DNA of 64,000 bases from Aestuariivivens insulae (GTDB lineage Bacteria; Bacteroidota; Bacteroidia; Flavobacteriales; Flavobacteriaceae), in assembly GCF_022662195.1 (NCBI RefSeq), contig NZ_JAKMCS010000007.1, positions 186,001-250,000 on the forward strand, written 5' to 3'. The translations under genes were made by a program, and so were the position numbers. Shown here in pieces: positions 1 to 10,269 of the stretch. The notes under the pieces were generated by a model, which did no database searches, was not told the origin of the DNA, and was given only the letters and a program-made list of their open reading frames with translations. Position 1 is the first letter of the stretch, and the number at the start of each line of letters is the position of its first letter.

Positions 1-1154
1 CGGTTGAAGCACAATCTAATTGGAAAAATGTATTGGACCGTGTTATAGACGGACAATTAGATGGTTCGCATATGTTGGCAGGTCAACCAATCGCTGCTGG
101 AGCCGGTTTTGGTAGACAGGCGCAATTGGTGACGCCTTTTTCCATGGACTTAAATGGTAATGGGATTACTGTATCTAATGACGTTTGGTCTAAAATGAAA
201 CCCAACGTCCCAGTAGGAGAAGATGGAAAACCAATACATCCTATTAAAGCTGATGCTTTAAAGCCGGTAATTAATGAGTATAAGAATTCCGGTAAGGCTT
301 TTAAAATGGGAATGGTATTTCCAGTTTCAACACATAACTACGAGATAAGATACTGGTTGGCCGCGGCCGGAGTACATCCGGGCATGTATACTTCTGAAAA
401 CGTACAAGGCCAGATAGATGCCGAAGTTTTATTATCGGTTACACCACCACCACAAATGCCAGCAACTCTTGAAGCAGGAACTATTTACGGCTACTGTGTA
501 GGGGAACCATGGAACCAGCAAGCTGTATTCAAAGGAATAGGTGTTCCAGTAACCACGAATTATGACATCTGGAAAAATAATCCTGAAAAAGTATTTGTAA
601 TGACCAAAAAGTTTGTGGAAGAGAACCCTAATACAGCAGTTGCTGTAACCAAAGCACTTATTAGAGCAGGAAAATGGTTGGATGAACCAGGAAACAGGGC
701 CGAAGCTGTTAAAATATTGTCCATGCCCCAGTATGTAGGAGCCGATGAGGTTGTGTTGGCAAATTCTATGACCGGTACCTTCGAATTTGAAAAAGGCGAC
801 AAGCGTGATATGCCCGACTTTAACGTGTTTTACAAATACAATGCTACATATCCTTTCTATTCCGATGGTATTTGGTTCCTAACGCAAATGCGTCGTTGGG
901 GACAAATTCCCGAATCAAAGCCTGCGGCTTGGTATGAAGAAACCATAAAAGACATATACAGACCTGATATTTGGAAGAAAGCAGCTAAACTTCTTGTCGA
1001 AGAAGGCCATATTCCAGCAGCAGACATACCTGAAACCGATGGCTACAAGCCTGCGACATCAGACTTTATAGATGGAAATGTCTATAACGCTAAAGATCCG
1101 ATAGGTTATATAAACAGTTTTAAAATAGGAAACAAAGACGAAGCTGTACAGTAA
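1..1154 (+). CDS. nrtA: Nitrate/nitrite-type ABC transporter substrate-binding protein (NrtA-like), 5' partial
   Basis: The reading frame is already open at base 3, so the N-terminus, including any signal peptide, lies outside the window; the first ATG-like codons inside are not the true start. The visible 384 residues resemble the C-terminal two thirds of NrtA/CmpA proteins, periplasmic or lipid-anchored binding proteins for nitrate, nitrite or bicarbonate. Typical stretches are [13 protein letters not shown] near the left edge, [18 protein letters not shown], and [19 protein letters not shown]. The permease follows 22 bases downstream and two ATPases after it, which supports an import operon. 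Nitrate versus another oxyanion cannot be decided from sequence alone, but the whole gene set fits nitrate assimilation. Confidence 0.9.
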   Translation, partial: VEAQSNWKNVLDRVIDGQLDGSHMLAGQPIAAGAGFGRQAQLVTPFSMDLNGNGITVSNDVWSKMKPNVPVGEDGKPIHPIKADALKPVINEYKNSGKAFKMGMVFPVSTHNYEIRYWLAAAGVHPGMYTSENVQGQIDAEVLLSVTPPPQMPATLEAGTIYGYCVGEPWNQQAVFKGIGVPVTTNYDIWKNNPEKVFVMTKKFVEENPNTAVAVTKALIRAGKWLDEPGNRAEAVKILSMPQYVGADEVVLANSMTGTFEFEKGDKRDMPDFNVFYKYNATYPFYSDGIWFLTQMRRWGQIPESKPAAWYEETIKDIYRPDIWKKAAKLLVEEGHIPAADIPETDGYKPATSDFIDGNVYNAKDPIGYINSFKIGNKDEAVQ

Positions 1155-1176
1155 CACTTAAAATAAAACATAAATT

Positions 1177-2283
1177 ATGAGGCAATCTATAACATTAGGA
1201 AAAGTTACCAAATTTGTAGGATTAGGGTTTTTAACAACGTTTAAGGACTTGTTTACCGGGAAGTTGGAAAAAGAAGATTTAAAAGGCTTCTTGAGAAAAA
1301 TAGTGGTGCCTATTGCTTCCGTATTCTTGTTTATTGGGCTGTGGCATATGGGGGCAAAATACCTGTATAACACAGAAGCAGAGTTTAAAATCCAAAAAGC
1401 TCTTACAGACCAAGGTCCAGAGGCTGCCGAAGCAATGCGTGAATGCATTGCTTCGGGAGACCTAAGTTGTAAACCAAACACGCTTCCATCTCCGGCTCAG
1501 GTATGGGAGTCTTATAAGTCTTTGTTAAAAGACCATCAAATTATTAGTGCCGATAAAGCTAACTTTATTGAAAAAACTGCCACATTAAACGAAAAACGTA
1601 TTGCAGCAGGTAAAGATCCCATTGTTTATACGGGACGACCTTCATTTGTAGATCAGATATTAAGGAGTTTAAAGACCGTGTTTGCAGGGTTCTTGTTGGC
1701 CTTACTAATTGCTGTGCCTTTGGGTATCTTTATAGGATTAAGTCCCACTTTAAAAAGTGCCTTCAACTGGTTTATTCAAATCTTTAAACCAGTATCACCA
1801 GTAGTATGGTATTTATTGGTGTTCATGATTGTAAAAACAATTTTGATAGATTCCAGTGACGATAGCTCTTTTACCATCTCGTTTATAAGTGTTGGCCTAT
1901 GCTCTATGTGGGCCACATTGGTAAACACTGCAATGGGGGTGTCTACGGTAGATAAAGATTATATCAATGTCGCCAAAGTATTAAAATTGGGAGCTTTTCA
2001 AAAAGTGTTTAAAGTAGTCTTGCCATCATCATTACCATTAATCTTTACGGGTTTAAAAATAACCTTGTCAGTGGCTTGGATGGTCTTAATTGCTATTGAA
2101 TTACTGGCGCAAAGTCCTGGGTTGGGATCATTTGTTTGGGAAGAGTTTCAAAATGGAGCAAACGACTCTAACGCAAAAATTATTGTAGCCATGTTCGTTA
2201 TTGGAATTATAGGTTTCCTATTGGATAGGTTAATGTTAACCATCCAAAATATGGTATCTTTTAATAAAACGGAAGCAATTTAA
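1177..2283 (+). CDS. nrtB: Nitrate ABC transporter permease (NrtB-like)
   Basis: This 368-residue inner-membrane protein belongs to the BPD_transp_1 permease family. A first hydrophobic helix lies near residues 40-55, followed by a soluble region of roughly 90 residues containing two cysteines ([12 protein letters not shown]), and then the core permease helices from about residue 155 onward. The region near residue 270 ([24 protein letters not shown]) is the EAA loop that docks on the ATPase. It would form the channel for the binding protein just upstream. The long insert between the first helix and the core is common in NrtB of Bacteroidota and Proteobacteria. The start ATG sits 22 bases after the previous stop. 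Confidence 0.9.
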   Translation: MRQSITLGKVTKFVGLGFLTTFKDLFTGKLEKEDLKGFLRKIVVPIASVFLFIGLWHMGAKYLYNTEAEFKIQKALTDQGPEAAEAMRECIASGDLSCKPNTLPSPAQVWESYKSLLKDHQIISADKANFIEKTATLNEKRIAAGKDPIVYTGRPSFVDQILRSLKTVFAGFLLALLIAVPLGIFIGLSPTLKSAFNWFIQIFKPVSPVVWYLLVFMIVKTILIDSSDDSSFTISFISVGLCSMWATLVNTAMGVSTVDKDYINVAKVLKLGAFQKVFKVVLPSSLPLIFTGLKITLSVAWMVLIAIELLAQSPGLGSFVWEEFQNGANDSNAKIIVAMFVIGIIGFLLDRLMLTIQNMVSFNKTEAI

Positions 2284-2356
2284 GGTCGTGTCGAGTTGTC
2301 CGTATGCCAATTTTAGGCATGAACAACTAAGTAGATCAACAAAACAACAGAATGAA

Positions 2357-3214
2357 ATGGCATATTTAGAATTAAATAATATTTATAAGACTTACGGGCA
2401 AGGCGATGATGCTACCCAGGTACTTTCCAATATAAACCTATCTATAGAAGAGGGGGAGTTTGTGGCCATAGTTGGCTTTACCGGAAGCGGAAAAACAACA
2501 TTGGTGAACCTCATTAATGGTCTGCTGGAACCTACAAGTGGCGAAGTGTTGTTTAAAGGCGAACCGGTAAAGGGCACCAGTCACGAAAGAGGAGTGATTT
2601 TTCAAAATTACTCCCTATTGCCTTGGCTAACGGTTGGTCAAAATATATACATGGCAGTTAAGGAGGTGTTTCCGAAGAAAAGGAAGCAGGACTTAAAAGA
2701 GGTAGTAGACGATTATGTGGAGATGGTAGGCTTAACGCCGGCCATAAACAAAAGGCCCAAAGAACTTTCAGGAGGGATGCGCCAACGCGTAGCGGTAGCA
2801 AGAGCCTTGGCCATGCAACCAGAGATGATTATCATGGATGAGCCACTTGGTGCCTTAGATGCGCTTACCCGAGGAAATTTACAGGATGAAATCTTGAAGA
2901 TTTGGGAAAAGGATAGACGTACGGCGCTATTAATAACCAACGATGTAGATGAAGGAATCTATATGGCCGATCGTATTATTCCCTTGCGCCCAGGACCCAA
3001 TGCAACACTGGGGCCAGAGTTTAAAATAGATATCGAACGACCACGCGATAAAACAGAATTAAACGACAACCCTAACTTTAAGAAGACAAGAAACGCCATT
3101 ATAGAATATTTAATGGACATTGGGGATGCGCGTAAGGCCGAAGCTAAAGCTCCTATAAAACTACCAGATTTAGCACCTAAAAGTTTTGTAGACCAATTTG
3201 AATTTAAACTATAG
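2357..3214 (+). CDS. Nitrate ABC transporter ATP-binding protein (NrtC/NrtD type), first copy
   Basis: A 285-residue ABC ATPase. I chose the ATG at 2357 because homology starts at [14 protein letters not shown]; the GTG at 2288 would add 23 residues of unrelated sequence. Walker A is GFTGSGKTT, the signature is [14 protein letters not shown], and Walker B is [12 protein letters not shown]. The switch region reads [16 protein letters not shown], with Asn-Asp where most family members have His-Asp, so the switch histidine appears replaced by asparagine. It lacks the C-terminal binding-protein-like domain of cyanobacterial NrtC. It probably pairs with the next ATPase as a heterodimer, in which this subunit could hold the weaker ATP site. 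Confidence 0.88.
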   Translation: MAYLELNNIYKTYGQGDDATQVLSNINLSIEEGEFVAIVGFTGSGKTTLVNLINGLLEPTSGEVLFKGEPVKGTSHERGVIFQNYSLLPWLTVGQNIYMAVKEVFPKKRKQDLKEVVDDYVEMVGLTPAINKRPKELSGGMRQRVAVARALAMQPEMIIMDEPLGALDALTRGNLQDEILKIWEKDRRTALLITNDVDEGIYMADRIIPLRPGPNATLGPEFKIDIERPRDKTELNDNPNFKKTRNAIIEYLMDIGDARKAEAKAPIKLPDLAPKSFVDQFEFKL

Positions 3215-3219
3215 CAATT

Positions 3220-4053
3220 ATGAGTACGACCCTTATAAAAAATAAAGAGGCAACAAACCTAACCGAAAATGGCCTTTTTGCACCATCTAAAGTCATGTTG
3301 GATTTAAACCGACTTAAGAAAGTATATCCAACGCCCAAAGGGGATTATGTTGTGCTGGAAGATTTAAACCTTCAGATTATGAAGGAGGAATTCGTGACCA
3401 TTATTGGGCACTCCGGTTGTGGCAAGACAACCATGCTATCCATGATTGCAGGCTTAAATGAAATTTCCGGAGGGAGTATTTCCGTTTTAGGGAAACATAT
3501 TAAGGGCCCTGGACCAGATAGAGGAGTTATATTTCAGGCACCCAGTTTAATGCCCTGGATGACATCGCTTCAAAATGTATTATTGGGCGTAAATCAGGTA
3601 TTTCCCCATGCGACTAAGGCACAACGAAACGATATAGCCAAATATTACTTGCAGAAAGTAGGTTTGGAAGACGCCTTTAATAAAAAAGCTTCAGAATTAT
3701 CGCAAGGTATGCAGCAGCGTGTTGGAATAGCACGAGCCTTTGCCATCAAACCCAAAGTGTTATTGCTAGACGAACCCTTTGGCATGTTGGACTCGCTAAC
3801 GAGAGGTGAGCTACAAGATATACTGATCGAAATATGGAACAAAGAAAAGATTACGGCCGTAATGATTACTCACGATGTGGATGAAGCCATATTTTTAGCC
3901 GATCGAGTAGTGATGATGACCAGTGGTCCCAAAGCAAAAATAGGTGATGTTTTAGAAATCGATTTTGAAAGACCACGAACCCGAAAAGCAGTACTGGAAC
4001 ACGACAATTATTATAAATATAGAAAGCACCTAATAGACTTTTTGGAGCATTGA
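3220..4053 (+). CDS. nrtD: Nitrate ABC transporter ATP-binding protein (NrtD type), second copy
   Basis: A 277-residue ABC ATPase starting 5 bases after the previous stop. Walker A is GHSGCGKTT, the signature is LSQGMQQRVGIARA, Walker B is VLLLDEPFGMLD, and the switch region is VMITHDVDEAIFLADR with the canonical histidine. It should energise import through the NrtB-like permease. The signature has Gln in place of the second Gly (LSQG rather than LSGG), which is seen in other nitrate/taurine-type ATPases. The region 4054-4158 after it carries no gene. Confidence 0.9.
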   Translation: MSTTLIKNKEATNLTENGLFAPSKVMLDLNRLKKVYPTPKGDYVVLEDLNLQIMKEEFVTIIGHSGCGKTTMLSMIAGLNEISGGSISVLGKHIKGPGPDRGVIFQAPSLMPWMTSLQNVLLGVNQVFPHATKAQRNDIAKYYLQKVGLEDAFNKKASELSQGMQQRVGIARAFAIKPKVLLLDEPFGMLDSLTRGELQDILIEIWNKEKITAVMITHDVDEAIFLADRVVMMTSGPKAKIGDVLEIDFERPRTRKAVLEHDNYYKYRKHLIDFLEH

Positions 4054-4158
4054 GTCTAAGCGATAAACAGACTCAAACATGAGTTTTGTCATATAAATGA
4101 AAAGAATAGGTATTTATATTTGCCAACAATTAACAATTAACAATTAACTGAATAACTG

Positions 4159-4303
4159 TAATCAGTCATAAAAAGAATTTCAACGTCAGGTCGAGCGCAG
4201 TCGAGACCTCATTATAAAAGCATTAAGTCAATGACCTCTCGACTTTAGTTTATCTTGAGCGACAGTCGAAAGGCTCGAGGTGACAATACTTTATGACTGA
4301 TTA
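4159..4303. repeat. Palindromic intergenic element (REP/MITE-like)
   Basis: The ends are perfect 14-base inverted repeats, TAATCAGTCATAAA at 4159-4172 and its complement at 4290-4303. Inside are GTCGAGCGCAGTCGAGACCT-like and GAGCGACAGTCGAAAGGCTCGAGGTGACA-like stretches of a type often scattered between genes in Flavobacteriaceae. The element encodes no protein. It lies between the transporter ATPase gene and the porin gene, so its transcript could fold into a long hairpin separating the two. A short direct repeat of TTAACAA precedes it at 4127-4147. Confidence 0.65.
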
Positions 4304-4361
4304 AGGATATTCAAAAACAATTAACTTTAAAAGTAAAAAACAAAAATTAAAATTAGAAAAC

Positions 4362-5639
4362 ATGAGAAAGCAATATCTATTAATAACACTATTAGCCTTA
4401 GTAGTTCAATTTGCTCAGGCACAATTTACCTTAGACGGCGAGTTAAGACCAAGAGCAGAATACCGTCATGGGTTTGGTAATCTAATTGCAGATGATGCAG
4501 ATGCTGGTTTTGGAATTTCAACCAGGGCACGTTTAAATGCGGGTTTTAAAACCGAAGCCTATCAATTTTACTTAAGTCTGCAGGATGTTATGGTGTGGGG
4601 GGAGAACCGACAAATCTTACCTTACGACCAAAACAACTCTTTTGCCATATTTCAAGCTTGGGCCCAATTAAACTTAGGCTCAGGATGGTCCACAAAATTA
4701 GGACGTCAGGTTATTTCCTATGACGATCAGCGTATTTTTGGCGGATTGGATTGGGCACAACAAGGCAGAAACCATGATGCCGCCTTATTAAAATACAGTA
4801 AGGGTAACTTTTTAATGGATGTTGGAGTGGCGTTCAGTCAGGATTATTCCAATCCAACAGGATTTCAGTCTGTTGGTACCGCTTATAATACCACAGGTTA
4901 CTTTACATACAAGACCATGCAATACCTATATTTAAAGCAAGCTTGGGATAAGTTTTCGGGAAGCTTGTTAGTATTGAATAATGGATTCCAGGATTTTGAT
5001 GGCGCCAATGCCCCAGATGGTGTAAGCAATTTACAGACCTTAGGGACACACTTAGAGTATAAAGCAGGAGCATTGGGCTTTGCAGCAAATGCCTTCCTTC
5101 AAACAGGTAAAAGACAGGGCGATGTAGATGTTAAGGGTGCCTATTTATTAGGATTGGACTTAAGTTATAAGGTATCGCCAAAAGTAGGATTGGGAGCCGG
5201 ATTGGAAATTATTAGCGGTAATGATGCCGATGCCGGGGAAACAGGAGCATTTTTCCCATTATATGGTACAAACCATAAATTTAACGGATTCATGGATTAC
5301 TTTTATGTGGGTAACCATGCCAACAGCGTTGGTCTTTTTGATGTGCACCTAAGTGCAAACTTTAAATTGGGAGAAAAGTCCAGCCTATTGGTTAAAGCGC
5401 TTAACTTTAGTGGAGAGCAAGAGTTGCCTAGTGGTGAAAAATCATTGGGAACCGAGATCGATTTAGTCTTTTCCCAAGCGTTTAATGGCTATGCTTTAAA
5501 ACTGGGCTATTCCCAGATGTTTGCTGCCGATGGTATGTACGAACTTAAAGGGATTACAGAAGATGCTGCGGCCAATGGACAAAGCTGGACCTGGGCCATG
5601 TTGGTTATAAAGCCTAAGTTTTTAAATACAGCAAAATAA
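4362..5639 (+). CDS. Alginate-export-family outer-membrane porin
   Basis: 425 residues with a signal peptide (MRKQYLLITLLALVVQFAQA, cleavage after AQA). The mature protein begins FTLDGELRPRAEYRHGFG and has alternating amphipathic strands with many Tyr, Phe and Asn, ending in a terminal strand, which fits the 18-strand alginate-export (AlgE-like) barrel family. In Bacteroidota this family is broader than alginate export. Its place directly after nitrate import genes and before a strong terminator suggests an outer-membrane channel for the same substrate; this role is inferred from context only. Confidence 0.8.
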   Translation: MRKQYLLITLLALVVQFAQAQFTLDGELRPRAEYRHGFGNLIADDADAGFGISTRARLNAGFKTEAYQFYLSLQDVMVWGENRQILPYDQNNSFAIFQAWAQLNLGSGWSTKLGRQVISYDDQRIFGGLDWAQQGRNHDAALLKYSKGNFLMDVGVAFSQDYSNPTGFQSVGTAYNTTGYFTYKTMQYLYLKQAWDKFSGSLLVLNNGFQDFDGANAPDGVSNLQTLGTHLEYKAGALGFAANAFLQTGKRQGDVDVKGAYLLGLDLSYKVSPKVGLGAGLEIISGNDADAGETGAFFPLYGTNHKFNGFMDYFYVGNHANSVGLFDVHLSANFKLGEKSSLLVKALNFSGEQELPSGEKSLGTEIDLVFSQAFNGYALKLGYSQMFAADGMYELKGITEDAAANGQSWTWAMLVIKPKFLNTAK

Positions 5640-5672
5640 TTTGATTATAGCTTATTTTAATATTTCAACTTT

Positions 5673-5736
5673 AAATCCCGCATTTGCGGGATTTTTTATT
5701 GGTAAAACCCTGTATAAATTAATATACAGGGCTTTT
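5673..5736 (+). terminator. Tandem rho-independent terminators
   Basis: The first hairpin (stem AAATCCCGC at 5673-5681 with GCGGGATTT at 5686-5694, followed by a T-run) ends the porin transcript. A second stem starts at CCCTGTATA (5708) and closes with its complement ending at 5731, followed by CTTTTTG. Both are downstream of the nitrate/porin cluster. The remaining bases to 6045 (about 300) show no coding potential. Confidence 0.85.
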
Positions 5737-6045
5737 TGAGTTAGTTTTATTCCCCTTTAAGGAACCAATTAATAGCAATTCAAATATATTGTAATCTATT
5801 GATTTACAACAGAACAGGATTAACGGGTTTCTATGTTATATTGATCGTAATGGGAAAAAGTATTAAAAAAGCTGCAAAGTTGGAGTGTTGGTTTGATAGT
5901 CCAAATATTTTAAATAGGCATTTCTTTTCAAAACCATTTGCCTAATCAATCAATAGGGTTCACTCGTTGCATAGTAAGGTTAACTAAGTGTAACTAGTAT
6001 GGCTTTAGGTTTAGTGGTAGTTTTAAGGAACAAAAATTATACATT

Positions 6046-6755
6046 ATGAAACCAACAATTAACATTTCAGTGAGTAAGCCGTGTTCCGAAACCTTCAGTC
6101 AATTTAAAACAACTCCTTCGGGTGGATTTTGTAAGGCCTGTCAAAAGGAGGTTATTGATTTTAGGAGCATGAGCGACCAACAACTAATCGATTTTTTTAA
6201 GAACAGGGAAGCAAATACCTGTGGCTATTTTAAAGCATCCCAATTGAAAGATTATCCCGAACCAATTCAGTATAACAAAACAAATACCAATAAGTATTTA
6301 AGAGCTGTTGGCTTTGCTTTGTTTTCAATGGTTTCATTGCATAACATACAGGCTCAGGTGCAGGAGACAAAGTTTGAAATTGTTGAACAAAACCATAACA
6401 CAAAGAAGGACCAAGACAAAACCATTGGCGCCCAACAACAGTTATTGACTGGAACTGTTTCAGATGAAACCGCACCACTACCGGGAGCTAATATCGTTTT
6501 AAAAAATACGACCATAGGAACCAGCACTAATTTTGATGGTGAATTTGAATTTCCCAGACCTTTGCAAAAAGGCGATTTTTAGTGGTTAGTTATTTGGGGT
6601 TTAAAACCCAGGAAATAGTTATTAAGGAAAATCAATTGACCTTAAACCTCAAGATGAAAGAAGATGCTACCATGTGCTTAATGGGAGAAGTAGAAGTCAA
6701 CGAAGTCTATAAGTCCAAACGCACCCTATGGCAAAAAATAAAAGGGATATTTTAA
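6046..6755 (+). pseudogene. Carboxypeptidase-regulatory-like membrane protein, frameshifted
   Basis: The first 178 codons (6046-6582) encode a Cys-rich N-terminal module (PCSETF then GGFCKACQKEVIDF, later CGYF) as found at the start of many Bacteroidota anchored proteins, one hydrophobic helix near residues 86-104, and the start of a CarboxypepD_reg-like beta sandwich (LLTGTVSDETAPLPGANIVL, then GTSTNFDGEF). A stop follows GDF. In the next frame the domain continues as LVVSYLGFKTQEIVIKEN and ends at 6755, one base before the next ATG. One missing T in the TTTTT run at about 6576-6581 would restore a single protein of about 236 residues. It may be a true mutation, a sequencing error or a phase-variable tract. 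Confidence 0.75.
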
Positions 6756-6756
6756 G

Positions 6757-7788
6757 ATGAAACATTACCTATATGCCTTTGTTTTTCTTGTAAGCCTTTT
6801 TGTGAAGGCCCAGCCATCGGACTTTAAGCATATTGATTTTAAAAAAGCCGATAGTATAGCACATGCACTGCATCATGCCAGTTTAAACAATTTACCTTTT
6901 TTAGCCCATAAATTAACAAGTAACCTAAATACCCAAGTAGAACAATTTAGGGCAATTCATACTTGGGTATGCGACAATATAGAAGCCGATCATTATTTTG
7001 GTGAGAAAACCATTAGAAAACGCAAAAAGTTTAAAAACGATAGTATAGCATTTGCCACCTGGAATAAGGAAGCCCTCACAGGACTATTTAAAAGATTATT
7101 GGAAGATAAAAAAACCATTTGCTCGGGCTATGCCTATATAATCAAAGAACTGTCATCGTTGGTGGGTATTACTTGCCAAGTTATAGATGGCTATAGCAGA
7201 ACCGTAAACACCAACCTTCATGAATTGGAAATACCCAATCACTCCTGGAATGCCGTAAAGCTGAATGATAAATGGTACTTGGTTGATGCCACCCTGGCCA
7301 GCGGTTTTTATTTTATTAATGAAGCCCAATTTGTAAAAGATTATAATGATGGTTATTTTTTGGCAGCACCGCAGCTTTTTGCAAAAAACCACTATCCACT
7401 TGATAAAGCATGGCTTTTAACAGATGATGGTACCCCAACCATCAACCAGTTTGTAGAAGGTCCTTTAATTTATGGAAAAACTTATAAGCACAACGTTATT
7501 CCCATGGCACCAAAAACAATGATAATCCAAGTTTTAACAGGTGAAGAAGTGGAGTTTAGTCTTAAAGTTACAGATAGGAATCAAATAGATACTATGGGCC
7601 TTATTGTAAGCAGTGGTTTTAAATATGATGCATTTAAAGCCTCAAAGACACATGATAACAACGGATTACTGAAATTTAACTACCGTTTCACTAAAAAAGG
7701 ACGTTACGATGTTCATATAAAAGTAGACAAAGATGTTGTGGCTTCCTATACAGTTGAAGTTGAAAAACCTAAAAAGGACTTGCTATAA
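6757..7788 (+). CDS. Secreted transglutaminase-like protein
   Basis: 343 residues with a signal peptide (ends FVKAQ). The transglutaminase-core triad is visible as Cys122 in KTICSGYAYI, His162 in NHSWNAVKL and Asp177 in WYLVDATL, the papain-like fold used by microbial transglutaminases and related peptidases. The C-terminal third is a beta-rich domain resembling the KyKyLin3-type extension of these proteins. The gene begins one base after the frameshifted gene upstream, so both were probably one operon. The substrate is unknown; cross-linking or cleavage of surface proteins or peptides is possible. Confidence 0.78.
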   Translation: MKHYLYAFVFLVSLFVKAQPSDFKHIDFKKADSIAHALHHASLNNLPFLAHKLTSNLNTQVEQFRAIHTWVCDNIEADHYFGEKTIRKRKKFKNDSIAFATWNKEALTGLFKRLLEDKKTICSGYAYIIKELSSLVGITCQVIDGYSRTVNTNLHELEIPNHSWNAVKLNDKWYLVDATLASGFYFINEAQFVKDYNDGYFLAAPQLFAKNHYPLDKAWLLTDDGTPTINQFVEGPLIYGKTYKHNVIPMAPKTMIIQVLTGEEVEFSLKVTDRNQIDTMGLIVSSGFKYDAFKASKTHDNNGLLKFNYRFTKKGRYDVHIKVDKDVVASYTVEVEKPKKDLL

Positions 7789-7924
7789 ACTTTTTAGAAA
7801 GGGTTGTCATGTCTCACCTGGTGCGACATCCCGTATCGGATTTGGTTCGCCTTACGTTTTGATGACTAAGGTGTTACACCGAGTTTATCGAAGTGCTATC
7901 GAAATCATTAGAATTAGAATAATC

Positions 7925-8483
7925 GGAAGGCATTGTGTTTGCCGTTTAATTTTAACTCTCCTCCTTTTAAAGGAGGAGTGGCTTCATCCCTATTCGAAGG
8001 GATGAAGACGAGGAGGTTTGTTGGGTTATTGTGGTTTGTTGATATTGTAATTAAAAGGAAAATTTTGGTTTAGGGTTAATTTGGGCTATTGACCCTTCCG
8101 TCTTTGATTTCTTTAATGAAATCAAATCCACCTTCCCTTTTAAAGGGAAGGCATTGTGCTTGTCGTTTAATTTTAAATCTCCTCCTTTTAAAGGAGGAGT
8201 GGCTTCATCCCTATTCGAAGGGATGAAGACGAGGAGGTTTGTTGGGTTATTGTGGTTTGTTGATATTGTAATTAAAAGGAAAATTTTGGTTTAGGGTTAA
8301 TTTGGGCTATTGACCCTTCCGTCTTTGATTTCTTTAATGAAATCAAATCCACCTTCCCTTTTAAAGGGAAGGCATTGTGTTTGCCGTTTAATTTTAACTC
8401 TCCTCCTTTTAAAGGAGGAGTGGCTTCATCCCTATTCGAAGGGATGAAGACGAGGAGGTTTGTTGGGTTATTGTGGTTTGTTG
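7925..8483. repeat. 221-bp tandem repeat, about 2.5 copies
   Basis: Copies begin at 7925, 8146 and 8367, each with GGAAGGCATTGTG, giving a period of exactly 221 bases; the third copy stops near 8483. Each unit contains several short palindromes: around CTCCTCCTTTTAAAGGAGGAG-like sequence, CATCCCTATTCGAAGGGATG, GATTTCTTTAATGAAATC, and CCTTCCCTTTTAAAGGGAAGG-like sequence. Copies are nearly identical, so amplification is recent. No convincing protein is encoded; the open frames here follow the repeat. It fills the 766-base gap between the transglutaminase-like gene and comM. Confidence 0.85.
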
Positions 8484-8554
8484 TTTGCATATCTACTAGA
8501 AAAATAAGATTAAATAAAATTACTTTTCTTACATTTAAACCATAAACCTACGTT

Positions 8555-10093
8555 ATGCTTAAAAAAGTTTATGGAAGTGCCGTGTTTGGAGTAGAGGCCA
8601 CCACGATTACCGTTGAGGTTAATGTCGATTCTGGTATTGGGTACCATTTGGTGGGCTTGCCAGATAATGCCATTAAAGAAAGTAACTACCGCATTGCAGC
8701 AGCCTTGCAGAACAACGGATATAAAATCCCAGGAAAGAAGATAACCATCAATATGGCGCCCGCCGATTTACGTAAGGAAGGCAGTGCCTACGACCTTACC
8801 CTGGCCGTTGGTATTTTGGCGGCGTCTAAACAAATAGGGGCCGAACACTTAGAGGATTATGTAATTATGGGCGAACTCTCGTTAGATGGTAGTCTACAGC
8901 CCATAAAGGGCGCGTTGCCCATTGCCATTAAGGCGAGGGAAGAGGGCTTTAAGTATTTTATTTTACCCAACCAAAATGCTAAAGAAGCCGCTATAGTTGA
9001 TAATATAACGGTCTACGGCGTCGATAATATCAAACAGGTTATAAATTATTTTGATAAGGGAGACCCATTGGAACAAACGGTTATAGACACCCGAGAAGAA
9101 TTTTATAAAAATTTGGAATTTCCAGAATACGATTTCGCCGATGTTAAGGGACAGGAAGGCATTAAACGTTGTATGGAAATAGCAGCAGCTGGCGGGCACA
9201 ACATTATTTTAATTGGCCCACCGGGCGCCGGAAAAACCATGTTGGCTAAGCGTTTGCCCAGTATTTTACCACCTATGACGCTTCACGAAGCCTTGGAAAC
9301 CACTAAGATACACTCGGTAGTAGGGCGTGTTAAGGCACATACGGGATTAATGGCACAGCGCCCGTTTAGGAGTCCACACCACACCATTAGCGATGTCGCC
9401 CTGGTTGGTGGTGGGGCCTTTCCGCAACCGGGAGAGATTTCATTATCGCATAACGGCGTGCTGTTTTTAGACGAATTGCCCGAATTTAAGCGCGGTGTAT
9501 TAGAGGTCTTGCGCCAGCCCTTGGAAGATCGGGAAGTGACCATTTCCAGGGCCAAGTTTACCGTAACCTATCCCTCGTCCTTTATGCTGGTGGCCAGTAT
9601 GAATCCCAGTCCGGGCGGGTATTTTAACGATCCCAATGCTCCAGTAACCTCAAGTCCGGCAGAGATGCAACGCTATTTAAGCAAAATTTCGGGGCCTTTA
9701 TTGGATAGGATAGACATTCATATAGAGGTCACACCAGTACCTTTTGAAAAGCTTTCCGATGACCGAAAGGGCGAAACCTCGGTAGACATTAGAAAACGGG
9801 TTACCGCAGCAAGGGAAATACAAAGCCAGCGGTTTGAAGATAGCGATACAGTACATTACAATGCACAAATGAATACCAAGCAAATACGTAAACATTGTGT
9901 TTTGGATGAAAATTCCAAGCAACTGCTAAAAACCGCTATGGAACGCTTGAATTTATCGGCTAGGGCCTACGATAGAATTTTAAAGGTGGCCCGTACCATT
10001 GCCGATCTAGAAGGTGCAGCAACCGTTAATGGCGCCCATATTAGTGAAGCCATCCAGTACCGTAGCCTGGATAGGGACGGTTGGTTGGGGTGA
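8555..10093 (+). CDS. comM: ComM/YifB-family Mg-chelatase-like AAA+ ATPase
   Basis: 512 residues, the normal length for the family. The N-terminal part (about 1-170) is the Lon-protease-like (ChlI) domain with [11 protein letters not shown]. The AAA+ core has Walker A GPPGAGKT at about 221-228 and Walker [11 protein letters not shown] near 302-311. The C-terminal Mg_chelatase_C region has [18 protein letters not shown] and ends SLDRDGWLG. In Vibrio and Haemophilus, ComM is a helicase that extends branch migration during natural transformation; a similar DNA role is assumed here. The gene's 3' end and downstream DNA are repeated in fragments over the next 8 kb. Confidence 0.92.
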   Translation: MLKKVYGSAVFGVEATTITVEVNVDSGIGYHLVGLPDNAIKESNYRIAAALQNNGYKIPGKKITINMAPADLRKEGSAYDLTLAVGILAASKQIGAEHLEDYVIMGELSLDGSLQPIKGALPIAIKAREEGFKYFILPNQNAKEAAIVDNITVYGVDNIKQVINYFDKGDPLEQTVIDTREEFYKNLEFPEYDFADVKGQEGIKRCMEIAAAGGHNIILIGPPGAGKTMLAKRLPSILPPMTLHEALETTKIHSVVGRVKAHTGLMAQRPFRSPHHTISDVALVGGGAFPQPGEISLSHNGVLFLDELPEFKRGVLEVLRQPLEDREVTISRAKFTVTYPSSFMLVASMNPSPGGYFNDPNAPVTSSPAEMQRYLSKISGPLLDRIDIHIEVTPVPFEKLSDDRKGETSVDIRKRVTAAREIQSQRFEDSDTVHYNAQMNTKQIRKHCVLDENSKQLLKTAMERLNLSARAYDRILKVARTIADLEGAATVNGAHISEAIQYRSLDRDGWLG

Positions 10094-10219
10094 TGTATCC
10101 CTTTGTTAAGAAGTTGTATAAACTTTGTTTGAATTTAGTATGGGGGTGCAGGATATTTATTATAAATTTAGGAGGTAAATACCATGCGAATAAACGCAAT
10201 TGGGTTTATTTGTTAGTTG
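10094..10219 (+). other. comM downstream segment, parent copy of the repeated boundary
   Basis: These 126 bases of non-coding DNA follow the comM stop. They contain the stretch GGATATTTATTATAAATTTA and end in a small hairpin, AATAAAC-GCAATTG-GGTTTATT, followed by TTGTTAGTT. The same order recurs after two of the comM fragments downstream (ending near 12400 and 14975), and its tail alone recurs at 18144-18176. Sequence similarity between copies ends just after TTAGTT, where a different gene follows each time. Confidence 0.7.
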
Positions 10220-10269
10220 CAGGTAATTACCAAGCAACATTCTGAACAATAAAATTAAACCATTCAAAA

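Noticed and set aside
2288-2356. Extended N-terminus of the first transporter ATPase from a GTG at 2288
   Set aside because: The extra 23 residues have no ABC-ATPase similarity, and [14 protein letters not shown] at 2357 is the normal family start.
7733-8005. Open frame of 90 codons across the end of the transglutaminase-like gene
   Set aside because: It overlaps the real gene out of frame and then enters the 221-bp repeat; the translation looks random.
7925-8483. CRISPR array
   Set aside because: The period is 221 bases and whole units are identical; there are no short repeats with unique spacers.
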